A DNA stretch of 64,000 nt from Cylindrospermum stagnale PCC 7417 (GCF_000317535.1 NC_019757.1:285001-349000), one strand, 5' to 3'; positions 54,101 to 62,769 are shown, counted from the first letter of the stretch. Made by a program: numbers and translations. Notes: a model not told the origin generated them from the sequence alone.

Positions 54101-54170
54101 CACCAGTACAGGTGAGCGAAAAATAATAACAAGCAAAAATAGGGAAGAGTTGAAAGCATTTATCAAGTAA
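51168..54170 (+). CDS. Repeat-rich polymorphic toxin with PD-(D/E)XK-like C-terminal nuclease
   Basis: The longest open part encodes 1000 aa from a GTG without a clear ribosome-binding site. Order: amphipathic 11/22-residue repeats (SFIQEKGSGALNWLQEKGSA) at about 1-290; a glycine-rich hydrophobic segment near 300-350 and a pretoxin stretch (LIPVVGNVLGKG) near 390; four ALDWAGEGVKRGADWLSNTH units near 410-510; a Pro-rich linker near 525-570; a block ending RRAKIGEHEWKENPNGTWCR near 610-645; and a C-terminal toxin. The toxin shows RGNLAEVWYNN, then DRVIDAIDGN and REQKTI near residue 900, consistent with a PD-(D/E)XK nuclease. It is probably a 5'-truncated, orphan toxin module. Confidence 0.65.
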   Translation: MTQKAEAAKNSLAEKASSAANAVSEKAGSFVSGLQAKGQSAVSAIQSKGSSILQWLGGAVGSLVSGVQEKAGSVVSWLGDKVSGATSWVQEKSSSAENWLSQKASTVGSFIQEKGSGALNWLSQKASTVGSFIQEKGSGALNWLQEKGSAVGSFIQEKGSGALNWLQEKGSAVGNFIQEKGSSALNWISEKNPSLGKWLKEKGSQAWKGVQRLGEMGKNALQWAGDGVKAGWEWTKNKATDFGNWAKDKASQGLAWANENILQPSMNWLGDKWAGVKGWLGKHYPAISEWGHKILDYVGLAAPFVGAVIGGIGGGIAGFAAGGIGAIPGAIAGASAGWAVGETVSTVADGINTGWYLGESGYYASQGDNAKAQEALQGAAWSSMGLIPVVGNVLGKGGKSLAKTGVGRWGGKALDWAGEGVKRGADWLSNTHAVRQGTKALDWAGEGVKRGADWLSNTHAAQGGKQVLGWGGQQANRGAEWLSNTHAGQRGKQFLDWGSQKADQTAKWWGQQQELAEQAARQWNLPGAKPPTPRPDAPTSTPHPKTPDVDPTNPARVESEAPAPRNADSTADISNARPDSPSARESSVNDSGRIESPELSDRQIKNELDHLKNNPELIEGTAPNRRAKIGEHEWKENPNGTWCRYSNDPVCLTKPAVNEHLPEKPGTTSSTSEVLPERTPQQQAEEMWQQLQTSDKSYKGGYSKEEFIKKYTEDGQAFNPETRAWYSSSKEARVPERFAPDATSENVMQTLTGEETNSSFRAYYEKLKSEGIVDEKTLRERIEKMDFQGKSVDDVRHVLKEAYRDEFLKRMTSPDIEAMKTKYPNLPWNEANSNAYEMASNQEMLRLTEGLNSSDRGNLAEVWYNNVHGQNSVTHVPINQTDLAEKGITISQDRVIDAIDGNTLREQKTIAGELGDRDKQQFRDFMQLVSQEISGKDGQIHTINEVRYTFTDPRGVEANARWMYNTLKGSDDLSFEIFTSTGERKIITSKNREELKAFIK
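51479..51755 (+). repeat. Tandem 66-bp (22-codon) repeats
   Basis: The motif ggtag(c/t)ttcattcaagaa starts at 51489, 51555 and 51621, with a variant at 51687, each 66 bp apart and nearly identical. They encode VGSFIQEKGSGALNWLxxKxS-type amphipathic units. DNA-level identity shows recent expansion. Confidence 0.9.
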
Positions 54171-54484
54171 ATCTTTAGGCAAAGAAACAATACATCATTA
54201 TCTAAATCATGACAGCATAAATTCATCCTCGTTTATCCTTTTAGGGAGGAAAATAATTTCCGCTTCTTCAGATACCCTTATGGTATTTTTGCCAATGCCA
54301 GCCAAAATTTTCGTAGACTCTTATTTTGGCGAAGGTATTGATATCAGGAAGACGTTTATAATTGTTGGTAGGAATTTCCTTGTGTGGATTTGCTCAGAAA
54401 TACTTTATATTTATATGCCATAATTACTTTATACATTAGATATAATTAGAACAATTGCAATATAAACTATACAAAAAACCATTT
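54171..54484. other. Intergenic region after the nuclease-type toxin gene
   Basis: This 314-bp AT-rich region lies between the toxin stop and the next ATG. I see no gene, repeat or clear terminator. The distance argues against tight translational coupling of the next gene to the toxin. Confidence 0.4.
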
Positions 54485-55441
54485 ATGACGAACATGAATC
54501 TGTCTGTAAGTCTGGCAGGCTCAGACAAAATGGCACTCCTACGTTCTGTTCAGGACTTACCATCATTCAAAGAAAAAAAACCGAATCAGATCATAGTAGA
54601 TGATCGGGAAAAAAAAGTAACTTTAGATTGGTTCGACAAATGGGCTGTTACCTGCAAGCGAGATATCATTCTCTATTGGGGTGACAACGAAGAAGAGTTT
54701 ATTATCTTTGATCAAATTGGCATGGTCAAAGCTGGAATCCACCAATTTCCACGTGATGCTCAAACTGTACTGACCTTGCTTTCATCATTACCTTGGACAG
54801 TTGCAGCATTCAGGAACATACATGATAATTGGTTCGCACCTGATAATAGGTATAGAGGTACAGGTTTTGGAAATTTGCACTTTTCTCATGGTTGGGGTTG
54901 CGCTTTCAAAGGGGAAGGACACCAAAGATTGGTTTCACGGCGCTGGCTGGAATTTGGCCCCTGGCGTTTGCTCCGTGGTGCTAATGACACCTCACTCGTA
55001 CAATTCCATGATTTAGAGGCAGATAGTGCTACTGCTCTTGAGCAAGCGAAGGTGGGACATGAGCGCATGGGTATCTCTTCTCTTGGTGGTTACATTCAGA
55101 CTAACTTCGTATATACCCAAAACCTTAGTGGTCTCTACGATTTTAAGCAACGTAAGCTGAAAATGATTGTGCATGGTAGGGATGTCTCCCAGCGAGAAAT
55201 GCTAGAACTTTGTGCTGCTCGTTATTATCAAACATTGGGGCCTACACAACCACTAGACAGTATTGCTTACATATTTATGGAGGAAGTAAAAGCTCGGGAA
55301 CATCTGCATGAGTTATGGTTACGTGAATTGGAGTGCTGGGCATTCATTAACGGTCTTGAAGTCCGGCTGGATACAGACTACAACCCCATCCCAAACAAGC
55401 CGGAGTGGGTACGGAAACTTGAAGAACAACATGCAACATAA
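54485..55441 (+). CDS. Hypothetical protein downstream of toxin module
   Basis: This 318-aa protein starts at ATG 54485 (MTNMNLSVSLAGSDKMALLR); an upstream TTG adds 10 residues. It is soluble, Trp- and Arg-rich, with blocks IILYWGDNEEEFIIFDQIGM, RRWLEFGPWRLLRGANDTSL and LWLRELECWAFINGLEVRLD. I recognise no family. Because it is the first gene after the orphan toxin, an immunity or accessory role is possible, but it is larger than most immunity proteins and 314 bp away. Confidence 0.55.
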   Translation: MTNMNLSVSLAGSDKMALLRSVQDLPSFKEKKPNQIIVDDREKKVTLDWFDKWAVTCKRDIILYWGDNEEEFIIFDQIGMVKAGIHQFPRDAQTVLTLLSSLPWTVAAFRNIHDNWFAPDNRYRGTGFGNLHFSHGWGCAFKGEGHQRLVSRRWLEFGPWRLLRGANDTSLVQFHDLEADSATALEQAKVGHERMGISSLGGYIQTNFVYTQNLSGLYDFKQRKLKMIVHGRDVSQREMLELCAARYYQTLGPTQPLDSIAYIFMEEVKAREHLHELWLRELECWAFINGLEVRLDTDYNPIPNKPEWVRKLEEQHAT

Positions 55442-55665
55442 TCATTGGCTCACAGGGTATTGATCTCGAAAATTTTAGTTTTACCTTGTGAGCTTTCCTG
55501 CAACAACTTCTCAGTTTTAAAGCATCCTTTTAGAGAACCAATTTAAAGCATGATTTGAACAACGAGCCGCTAATTTTGAGGCAAGTGATGAAAAAGGAAT
55601 TATTTACAGATTTACTAAATAAATGATAAAGTAATTTTAAATAATATTAATTAATCGCAATAATT

Positions 55666-55890
55666 ATGGAAAACCAAATCGACCAAAACCAAACCCCCTC
55701 TAAAAGATTGCAACAAGAATACCAAGAAGCTTTGTTAAAGTCTGGTATTCAAGCGGCTAATTTACTTAATGAGTTAATCGAATTAAAAATTATGCCAGAC
55801 CCCCGTGCTAAAGAAATGGCTGATGTGGCTCTAGAAGTGATTAAACTAATTAATTCTGCACCAGAAGAAGTTGTTAAATTTAAACAATAA
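55666..55890 (+). CDS. Small helical protein of unknown function
   Basis: This 74-aa, mainly helical protein (NQTPSKRLQQEYQEALLKSG, then LLNELIELKIMPDPRAKEMA) has an ATG start at 55666. Its stop is 19 bp before the next gene, so the two are probably cotranscribed. No domain is recognised. Confidence 0.55.
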   Translation: MENQIDQNQTPSKRLQQEYQEALLKSGIQAANLLNELIELKIMPDPRAKEMADVALEVIKLINSAPEEVVKFKQ

Positions 55891-55909
55891 AACTACCAAC
55901 CAATTTTAA

Positions 55910-57013
55910 ATGAATCAGCAAGCTATTGGTAGTTCAAGTATATTTGAGCTAATTATCAATTTTTTTAAAGAAGATAATTGGTCGTTTGAGGAGATAAAAT
56001 CTGAATCTGCCTTACAAATGACTTTTCAAGGTAAAAGTGGTAGATGGAATTGCTACGCTCAATCTAAAGAAGCGCAGCACCAGTTTATCTTTTACTCTGT
56101 TTGTCCCATTATAGCCCCGGAATCTTGGCGTTTAGCTGTATCAGAATTTATTGCTAGAGCAAATTATGGATTGACTATTGGAAACTTTGAAATAGATTTT
56201 AGAGATGGGGAAATTCGCTACAAAACCAGTATTAACCTTGAAAGCGACAGACTCAGCTTTATCTGTATCAAGGATTTGGTGGATACCAACCTCCAGATGA
56301 TGGATAAATATTTACCAGGAATTATGTCTGTAATTGCTGGTGATGTTTTACCTGAATTTGCTATTGAGCAAATTGAAGGATTTCAATATTTACCACAATC
56401 TGCATCTGAAGAATTTTTAGGTTTAATACACATTGATAACAAAGAAAAATTAGCAGTTAACCCATTATCTCAAACGGATGAACAGAAACAGGAAAAAAGA
56501 CTTGATAAGGAATCTCACATACTAGCAATATTAACACCAGAGGAAATTGCTCAATTTCATCAAGTATCGCAGATGGTAGCACCCTATCAACGGAAACAAG
56601 CTCAAGCGATAACTGAGAAACTTAAAAATGCAGTTATTGGGAGATTAGGGGAATTAGAAACGGAAGCATTTACAAGAGCATCTACTTTTTTTACAAAGGT
56701 AAAATTAGAGGCTAAAAATTTTAAATTAATCCAACGTTATTCAGGACTAGCGGGACGGACAAGATTACTTTTGCAACGTCTCAACAATTGGAGTGAGCAG
56801 CATGGGGAACTACCAGCGAATTCACAAGTAAAGATAGCCCTAATAGAGTTGGACAATCTATTTTGGTGTATTGATGAGCGTCTGCAAGAACTACCAGCAG
56901 ATAAATTCGAGGGGAGAAAAGAGGTTGAACTGTTAATTGAAATCGAAGAATTTAGAGAGAAGTTAGCCTTTTATGAGAAATATATTGCACCTAGTGCATC
57001 GGGGAAAAAATAA
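55910..57013 (+). CDS. YbjN-like domain protein with helical C-terminal region
   Basis: This 367-aa protein resembles YbjN/type III chaperone-like domains in its N-terminal 150 residues: IFELIINFFKEDNWSFEEIK, then a Trp- and Tyr-rich beta region, FIARANYGLTIGNFEIDF and GEIRYKTSINLE. The C-terminal 200 residues are charged helices (EEIAQFHQVSQMVAPYQRKQ, then LQRLNNWSEQHGELPANSQV). YbjN-like domains often bind partner proteins. It follows a 74-aa gene by 19 bp and ends the toxin-linked stretch. The function is unknown. Confidence 0.6.
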   Translation: MNQQAIGSSSIFELIINFFKEDNWSFEEIKSESALQMTFQGKSGRWNCYAQSKEAQHQFIFYSVCPIIAPESWRLAVSEFIARANYGLTIGNFEIDFRDGEIRYKTSINLESDRLSFICIKDLVDTNLQMMDKYLPGIMSVIAGDVLPEFAIEQIEGFQYLPQSASEEFLGLIHIDNKEKLAVNPLSQTDEQKQEKRLDKESHILAILTPEEIAQFHQVSQMVAPYQRKQAQAITEKLKNAVIGRLGELETEAFTRASTFFTKVKLEAKNFKLIQRYSGLAGRTRLLLQRLNNWSEQHGELPANSQVKIALIELDNLFWCIDERLQELPADKFEGRKEVELLIEIEEFREKLAFYEKYIAPSASGKK

Positions 57014-57099
57014 CTAACCAGTGGGGTTCAACTCGAAAGCTTGTGGAATCTACTTTTTTAATTAATAACATGTTAATTTTTAATTCCGAGAAAGCGGCA

Positions 57100-57152
57100 C
57101 TAGCCCTAACGACTGGAAGTTGCGGCTATAAAAACAAAGTCTGCCTGCCTTT
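57100..57152. repeat. Nostoc-type interspersed repeat (copy 2)
   Basis: The stretch gcactagccctaacgactgg, aagttgcggctataaaaaca and aagtctgcctgcc is the diverged reverse complement of 24257-24312. It is a dispersed non-coding repeat. Confidence 0.55.
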
Positions 57153-57207
57153 CCTCCTTCATTTAATGAATCAAATAGGGTTGCTATATATGAGGATTGT
57201 AGAGCGA

Positions 57208-57235
57208 GTAGAGACATAGCATGCAATGTCTCTAC
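57208..57235. repeat. Palindromic repeat, gtagagacat family, copy 3
   Basis: The sequence gtagagacatagcatgcaat then gtctctac forms a 10-bp stem around agcatgca. It lies just beyond the 3' end of the hydroxylase gene (57251) and is related to 27547 and 32997. Confidence 0.6.
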
Positions 57236-57250
57236 AACTTGCTATTAACC

Positions 57251-57766
57251 CTAGCTAGACACGCGAGGAACAGAAGAGTAACGCAGGTGAACCCTTAGCA
57301 AGCGTAGCCAACGCATCCATGCTTTAGCGGGTTGCTCAAAGAAGGTGAAAATATCACCAAAACCAAAGTTAGTTTTTTGGTGGTGTAGCCAGTGTTGTTC
57401 AGGAGTAGTGATGAATAGAATCTGGCAAAAAATAGCTACGGCTTTTGGAGTTTGCCAACCTAAGGCTACTACATGTCTCCACCACACATGAAACTGACCG
57501 AGCAGTAGTCCAGAGATAACGCCAATGGGAGAGAAAGTCCACAGTACTACTGCCATAAGCAAGTAAGGCAGGGCACCTAAGATACCATCTAAAAGTACCT
57601 GAGGATTTAAGGTCAAAATAGCGTAGTGGCGAAAGTCCTTCTTCCAGGAGTGGTGCGTTGTCAGGTGGAGGTTACCAAAAACGTGCTCAGGTACGTGGTA
57701 ACAGAAAGTCGAGAGAAAATCGCCAAAAAACAGTAATAGCCAAGCAGTAGCGATAGCCTCAAGCAT
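57251..57766 (-). CDS. Short membrane hydroxylase-like protein (sterol desaturase-related)
   Basis: This 171-aa membrane protein has histidine clusters like those of diiron membrane hydroxylases: CYHVPEHVFG near residue 23, HLTTHHSWKKDFRH near 34-47, and PEQHWLHHQKTNFGFGD near 127. Hydrophobic segments lie near 5-22, 58-82 and 80-95. It is about half the length of the hydroxylase at 40020 and has a compact form with fewer helices. It could be a carotenoid- or lipid-modifying enzyme, or a truncated relative. It is a single gene. Confidence 0.65.
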   Translation of the reverse strand: MLEAIATAWLLLFFGDFLSTFCYHVPEHVFGNLHLTTHHSWKKDFRHYAILTLNPQVLLDGILGALPYLLMAVVLWTFSPIGVISGLLLGQFHVWWRHVVALGWQTPKAVAIFCQILFITTPEQHWLHHQKTNFGFGDIFTFFEQPAKAWMRWLRLLRVHLRYSSVPRVSS

Positions 57767-58721
57767 TTATACTCCTTAAGTTTACTAAGAAAACTCCACA
57801 GAGAAAAGTAGCCAAACTTGATGCTGAATCAAGGCATAGCGTGGTTGAGCATCTCGCAATCAAGGACGGCATAGACTGGTATTGTCCTTAAAGAAGGTTT
57901 ACACCAAAGCCTCTACAAACAGAAACGAGAAGCTGCTTTGCCTGTTATGTGTCTATGCTTTACTTGGGTCTGCTCAATATTTATACAGGTGGGGAACTAG
58001 CAGTTTCATCAATTTACGATCCTTAATTGCAGTACACAGTAACTGTTGAGAGTCTGCCATCTGGTTTTTGGTTCTGGGTTGATGGAAATAATACGTCTAC
58101 ACCCCGATGGGAATACCGTATTTTACCATAGTTACTCCACAATTTTCTGACTAAGGCATACGTGATTAGCAAAGGTTGAGTTAAAACTGGTACAAATTTA
58201 GGTTAAGTTTTCTCTACTAACCAAATGCATGGCTTTATCAAAGTGTTGCACCTAAACTTGGTGATGAGCGATGGTGCATCGCAGCGGAAGCAAAATAACT
58301 CACCTATGCAGACTTCTAAAGATCAGGGGTTTAAATACGTGCAGGTGGCTGTTGTTTGTGTATCTACATCACGATTCGTTTGAGACTGGCGCCATAGGTG
58401 ATTTTACCCTGAATTATGCACTCGCTTTTTATAGCTATCTATGCAGTATTCATACTCAGTTAAAAGACTACTGTGACTAGATTTAGTTGGCGTAGGTTTT
58501 TGGGCGCATTTGTGTCTGAACCAGGCTATGGTATTTGGGCACGTGTTGGTAGCAACTTTGGGCCGCTTAAGGCCTCTGAAGAGTCGCTTGATGCTAGGCT
58601 TTTTGAGGATGTCCGTCACGTTTAGCTGATTCAGTTTTCGTTTCAAGTTTCATTTCAACCTGTGCTCGGAAAAATAAACAAGGGAATACTAAAAGTAGGT
58701 ATTTCATTTTCCTTACACTCT
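57767..58721. other. Long intergenic region upstream of the GAF kinase
   Basis: This 955-bp region lies between divergent genes (57766 leftward, 58722 rightward). Short open frames (58271-58480 plus, 58404-58646 minus) overlap each other and have no family features or ribosome-binding sites, so I call no gene. It probably holds both promoters. Confidence 0.4.
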
Positions 58722-61700
58722 ATGACAACGAACAGTTATGAAATGTCAAACCTCTTAGACTTGCAAGAGTGTCACAACCAGCTACAGCTAGCAGTTCAGT
58801 ACCAAAAAATCTTGGCGAGAATTCAGGCTAAGATTCGCGCATCTGTAAACTTAGAATCCCTGTGTTCGACTTCTTGTCAAGATATTGGTCGGCAATTGAA
58901 GATTGAGCGGGTGGCAATTTACCGCTTCAACCCTGACTGGAGCGGTAGTTTCATCAATCGTTTTGGCTTTGCAGAACCTCCTTGGGATACACTGACTGCC
59001 TTTGGTCAGGACTTGGTGTGGGAAGATTCACATTTGCAAGAAACCGAGGGAGGCCGATATCGCAAAAATGAACCGTTTGCCGTGGCTGACATTTTCGATG
59101 CAGGGCATTCTCGTTGTCATATTGAGGTGTTAGAACAGTTTCAGATTCGGGCGTATGCGATCGCGCCGATTTTCATTGGTGCCAAACTTTGGGGAATGCT
59201 TGCAGCCTATCAACACACTGCTCCTCGGCAATGGTATTCTCAGGAAGTCGAATTCTTAGCGCAAGCTGCCAGCCATATCGGCGTAGCAATGCAGCAGGCA
59301 GAAATTTTAGAACAAACCAAACAACGCACAGCAGAACTGCAAGATGCGATCGCGCGGCAACGTGCCTTGACGGAAGTGGTGGGGAATATTCGCTCGTCTC
59401 TGAACACCGAAATTATTCTCAACACTGCCTGTCAAGAACTCTGCAAACTTCTGAAACTAGAGCGGGCAGCGGTTTATCGCTTCAATGAAGACTGGAGCGG
59501 CGAATTTATTAGCCAATTCGGCATAGTCGAGGCACAATGGGATAGAATCAATCCCTTTGGCACAAATTTGGTTTGGGAAGATACCTATCTCCAAGAGACA
59601 AAAGGCGGGCGCTACCGCAATAACGAAAGTTTTGCTGTCAATGACATTTACCAAGCCGGTCACTCACGCTGTCACACCGACATTCTGGAGCAATTCAAAA
59701 TTCGTGCCTATGCCTTAGCGCCCATCTTCATCGGGACAAAACTGTGGGGAATGGTTGCAGCGTATCAACACTCTGGAGCACGCCAATGGGCAAATTACGA
59801 AGTTGAGTTCCTCGGACAGGTGGGGGCACAATTGGGAGTCGCGATTCAGCAAGCCGAGAATTTAGCTCAGTCGAAACAACAGGCGAATGCTCTCCAAGAT
59901 GCGATCGCCCGGCAACGAGCACTGACTGAAGTAGTGGGGAAAATTCGCTCCTCCCTAGATATTGATTTGATCCTGAAAACCACTTGTCAAGAAGTGTGTA
60001 AAATGCTGCGAGTTGAGCGGGTCGGCGTTTATCGCTTTAATCCAGACTGGAGTGGCGAATTCGTCAGCCATTTCGGCATGGTTGAGGCACACTGGGACAG
60101 CATCAATCCCTTTGGCAAAAATCTCGTTTGGGAAGATACCCACCTGCAAGAAACCAAAGGCGGACGCTACCGCAACAACGAAAATTTTGCTGTAGAAGAT
60201 ATCTACCAAGCCGGACACTCTCGCTGTCATCTAGAGATTTTAGAGCAGTTCAAGATTCGCGCCTATGTGTTGACCCCAATTTTTGTAGGACGGAATCTGT
60301 GGGGATTGCTGGCTGCCTACCAACATTCTGCACCGCGCCAGTGGGATAGTGTTGAAGTAGAATTTTTGGGACAAGTTGCCAGTCAACTCGGAGTGGCACT
60401 GCAAAGTTCTAAAATGGTGACCCAAATCCAAACTCGCGCTGACGAACTGCAACAATCGGCTGAACAGCGGCGGATTTTATTTGATCTGGTCGTCAAAATT
60501 CGTGAATCGTTGGATTTAGAAACGATCTTGAAGACTACAGTCCAAGAAGTGCGCCGATCTTTGCGCGCGGATCGAGTCGGCATCTTCCGCTTTGACTCTG
60601 ATGTCGGTTTTTGCAGCGGTGAATTTATCGCTGAAGACGTGCTACCCAAATTCGATTCTGCCCTCGCCGTGAAGGTGCAAGACTATTGCTTCGGCGACCA
60701 GTACGCGCCGCAATATTGCCAAGGGCAAGTGCAAGTAATATCTGATGTCAACAGCGTTGGCTCCAAGGTACCTCATCTTGATGTGATTGAGCGATTCCAA
60801 GTCAAAGCGCAGATTATTGTCCCGTTGATGGAAGGTGACGAACTGTGGGGGTTGTTGTGCATTCACCAATGCACCCATGCGCGTCATTGGGAAGAGACTG
60901 AATTGGAATTTGTGACCCAAGTGGCAGCTCAACTCAGTGTAGCGCTGCGTCAAGCCAACTTGTTCCAACAGTCCAGTTTGCTGGGTCAAACTCGTGAAGA
61001 AGCCAATCAACTTGCCCAGACACTGAATGAGCTACGTACTGCCCAAATGCAAATTATCCACGCTGAAAAAATGGCCAGCTTGGGGCAACTAGTGGCAGGG
61101 GTTGCCCACGAAATTAATAACCCGATTAATTTTATCCACGGTAACTTGGAACACGCCCACCAATACACGCAAGAATTGCTTCGCTGTGTGGAGCTTTATC
61201 GGCATCATCATCCCAATGTCGCCCCAGAATTACAAGATTTTATCAAGAAAGCAGAAATAGAGTTTTTGTTCGACGACTTACCTAAATTATTCCAGTCGAT
61301 GAAGGTCGGTACTGATCGCATTCGTGAAATTGTCAATTCTTTGCGGAACTTCTCGCGTTTAGATGAAGCCGACTTCAAGGCAGCAAATATTCACGAAGGC
61401 ATCGACAGCACGTTGATGATTTTGCAAAACCGCTTGAAGCCATCAGCCGATAGCCCCACCATTCACGTGAGCAAAGATTATGATACGTTACCTCTAATAG
61501 AATGCTATCCCGGTCAGTTGAATCAGGTATTTATGAATTTGCTGTCCAATGCCATTGATGCCTTAGAAGAGCGAAACACGCAGCGATCGCTGCGGGAGAT
61601 CGCCGCAAACCCCAGCGAAATCCGAATTTCTACCTCCCTGCTCAATAAGGACTGGTTTGCCATTCGGATTACTGACAACGGACTCGGCATGAATGAAGAA

Positions 61701-61925
61701 GTACTCTCTCGACTGTTTGATCCATTTTTTACCACCAAGGTTGTTGGTAAAGGCACAGGGCTAGGGCTTTCTATCAGCTATCAAATTGTGACAGATAAAC
61801 ACAACGGCAAGATCTATTGTCAATCTGAACTCGGCAAAGGCACAGAGTTTGTGGTTGAGCTGCCGATTCGTCAGGCGACAACTAAAAAACCAGTAGCAAA
61901 AGTCAAGGTGTCAGAACAGGAATAA
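58722..61925 (+). CDS. Sensor histidine kinase with four GAF domains, three CBCR-like
   Basis: This 1067-aa soluble kinase starts at ATG 58722 (MTTNSYEMSNLLDLQECHNQ); a GTG 20 codons upstream is possible. GAF1-3 are tandem 185-residue units with YRFNPDWSG at the start and AGHSRCH at residues 132, 317 and 502, a Cys-His pair where cyanobacteriochrome GAFs attach bilin. GAF4 (about 580-760) has VPHLD there and lacks the Cys. The kinase core follows, with His near 796 in [13 protein letters not shown] box, DNGLGMNEEV and [11 protein letters not shown]. The core matches the Cache kinase at 44225. Light or bilin sensing is an inference. No response regulator gene is adjacent. Confidence 0.88.
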   Translation: MTTNSYEMSNLLDLQECHNQLQLAVQYQKILARIQAKIRASVNLESLCSTSCQDIGRQLKIERVAIYRFNPDWSGSFINRFGFAEPPWDTLTAFGQDLVWEDSHLQETEGGRYRKNEPFAVADIFDAGHSRCHIEVLEQFQIRAYAIAPIFIGAKLWGMLAAYQHTAPRQWYSQEVEFLAQAASHIGVAMQQAEILEQTKQRTAELQDAIARQRALTEVVGNIRSSLNTEIILNTACQELCKLLKLERAAVYRFNEDWSGEFISQFGIVEAQWDRINPFGTNLVWEDTYLQETKGGRYRNNESFAVNDIYQAGHSRCHTDILEQFKIRAYALAPIFIGTKLWGMVAAYQHSGARQWANYEVEFLGQVGAQLGVAIQQAENLAQSKQQANALQDAIARQRALTEVVGKIRSSLDIDLILKTTCQEVCKMLRVERVGVYRFNPDWSGEFVSHFGMVEAHWDSINPFGKNLVWEDTHLQETKGGRYRNNENFAVEDIYQAGHSRCHLEILEQFKIRAYVLTPIFVGRNLWGLLAAYQHSAPRQWDSVEVEFLGQVASQLGVALQSSKMVTQIQTRADELQQSAEQRRILFDLVVKIRESLDLETILKTTVQEVRRSLRADRVGIFRFDSDVGFCSGEFIAEDVLPKFDSALAVKVQDYCFGDQYAPQYCQGQVQVISDVNSVGSKVPHLDVIERFQVKAQIIVPLMEGDELWGLLCIHQCTHARHWEETELEFVTQVAAQLSVALRQANLFQQSSLLGQTREEANQLAQTLNELRTAQMQIIHAEKMASLGQLVAGVAHEINNPINFIHGNLEHAHQYTQELLRCVELYRHHHPNVAPELQDFIKKAEIEFLFDDLPKLFQSMKVGTDRIREIVNSLRNFSRLDEADFKAANIHEGIDSTLMILQNRLKPSADSPTIHVSKDYDTLPLIECYPGQLNQVFMNLLSNAIDALEERNTQRSLREIAANPSEIRISTSLLNKDWFAIRITDNGLGMNEEVLSRLFDPFFTTKVVGKGTGLGLSISYQIVTDKHNGKIYCQSELGKGTEFVVELPIRQATTKKPVAKVKVSEQE

Positions 61926-62519
61926 GCAAGCAGGCAAAGTGTTAACCTTCCCCGGTCTAAAAACACGGGGATTTCAAATGTTAGCAATTGTTAGCATTTT
62001 TGGATCGGAAGCGACAGTATCGCCAGAGGGAAAGAAAGGAGAAACGGTTTTAACCGCCATGAATCTTAATTAATTGATCTATTGCTTCTCTCAACAATCC
62101 CTGCCATTTTGGAATTGTTTTTCGCTTTTCTGCCTTCCCTTGGGAAAAACCTGGACTTTCATTGGTAAGCCAACGCTTGTTGGCGGCTTTCATCATCTCG
62201 TTTTCAACCGAAATATTGGGTTATGCCCCGCGCAGCGCCGAGTCTACCCATTTAACGACGAGATTTTGGATAAGGCTGACCAATGAAAGGATAACTTTAA
62301 TGAAACCCTTTTTTCGACTTGATTCATAGAGGTATTTTTTCTAAGTACATTTTTGGGCATATTGGCAGCAAAAAATGCTATACACAAAACCTCTACATCT
62401 CTGGAGCGTGTCAGGTTAAACTCTCGAATTGTGTTGATTAATTAATCTTCAGGAGCAAAACTAGGCACAAATTGCAAAACCATGCAAATATAAAGAAAAT
62501 ATTAAAAAATCAAAAGCTC
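61926..62519. other. Intergenic region with inverted-repeat element
   Basis: This 594-bp region has no gene. It contains an inverted-repeat element at 62156-62289 (annotated separately) and a tandem-like ttagcaattgttagcat near 61981-61999. The remaining sequence is AT-rich. Confidence 0.4.
62156..62289. mobile_element. Possible MITE-like element with ctttcattggt ends
   Basis: A 134-bp stretch is bounded by ctttcattggtaagcc and its near reverse complement ggctgaccaatgaaag, with inner matching atctcgtt / aacgacgagat. The arrangement suits a small non-autonomous element or large foldback repeat. No second copy was noticed in the window. Confidence 0.45.
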
Positions 62520-62756
62520 ATGATAACTGCCAAAATAATCCAACAAGTCTGGGCTGTGATCGAGTCTACTCAAGTTAGCACTCTTCTCCACTTTGACGAT
62601 ACAGCCTTAGTACAATTGCTCCTTCAGCAGTTAAAAGTCAAGCAGGGGATTGAGTGCCCGGCAGATAGCAGCCTTAAAACTTACATTAAATCTAAACTGC
62701 CACTAATTCGCGACACAGCTGAAGGGCGATTATCCTTCGGGCAAGACAATCATTAA
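62520..62756 (+). CDS. Small hypothetical protein
   Basis: This 78-aa protein starts at ATG 62520 (MITAKIIQQVWAVIESTQVS); the frame extends to a TTG at 62472. It is mainly helical (ALVQLLLQQLKVKQGIE) with an ADSSLKTYIKSKLPLIRDTA segment. No family is recognised. It lies 13 bp before the next small gene on the same strand and may form a pair with it. Confidence 0.5.
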   Translation: MITAKIIQQVWAVIESTQVSTLLHFDDTALVQLLLQQLKVKQGIECPADSSLKTYIKSKLPLIRDTAEGRLSFGQDNH

Positions 62757-62769
62757 CACGAGTAACCGA

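Noticed and set aside
47700-57100. Structural genes of a contractile injection system or type VI secretion
   Set aside because: No sheath, tube, baseplate or ATPase gene motifs are present; only cargo-like, immunity-like and unknown genes are seen here.
58271-58646. Two overlapping short open frames on opposite strands upstream of the GAF kinase
   Set aside because: No family features, no ribosome-binding sites, and mutual overlap; probably chance.
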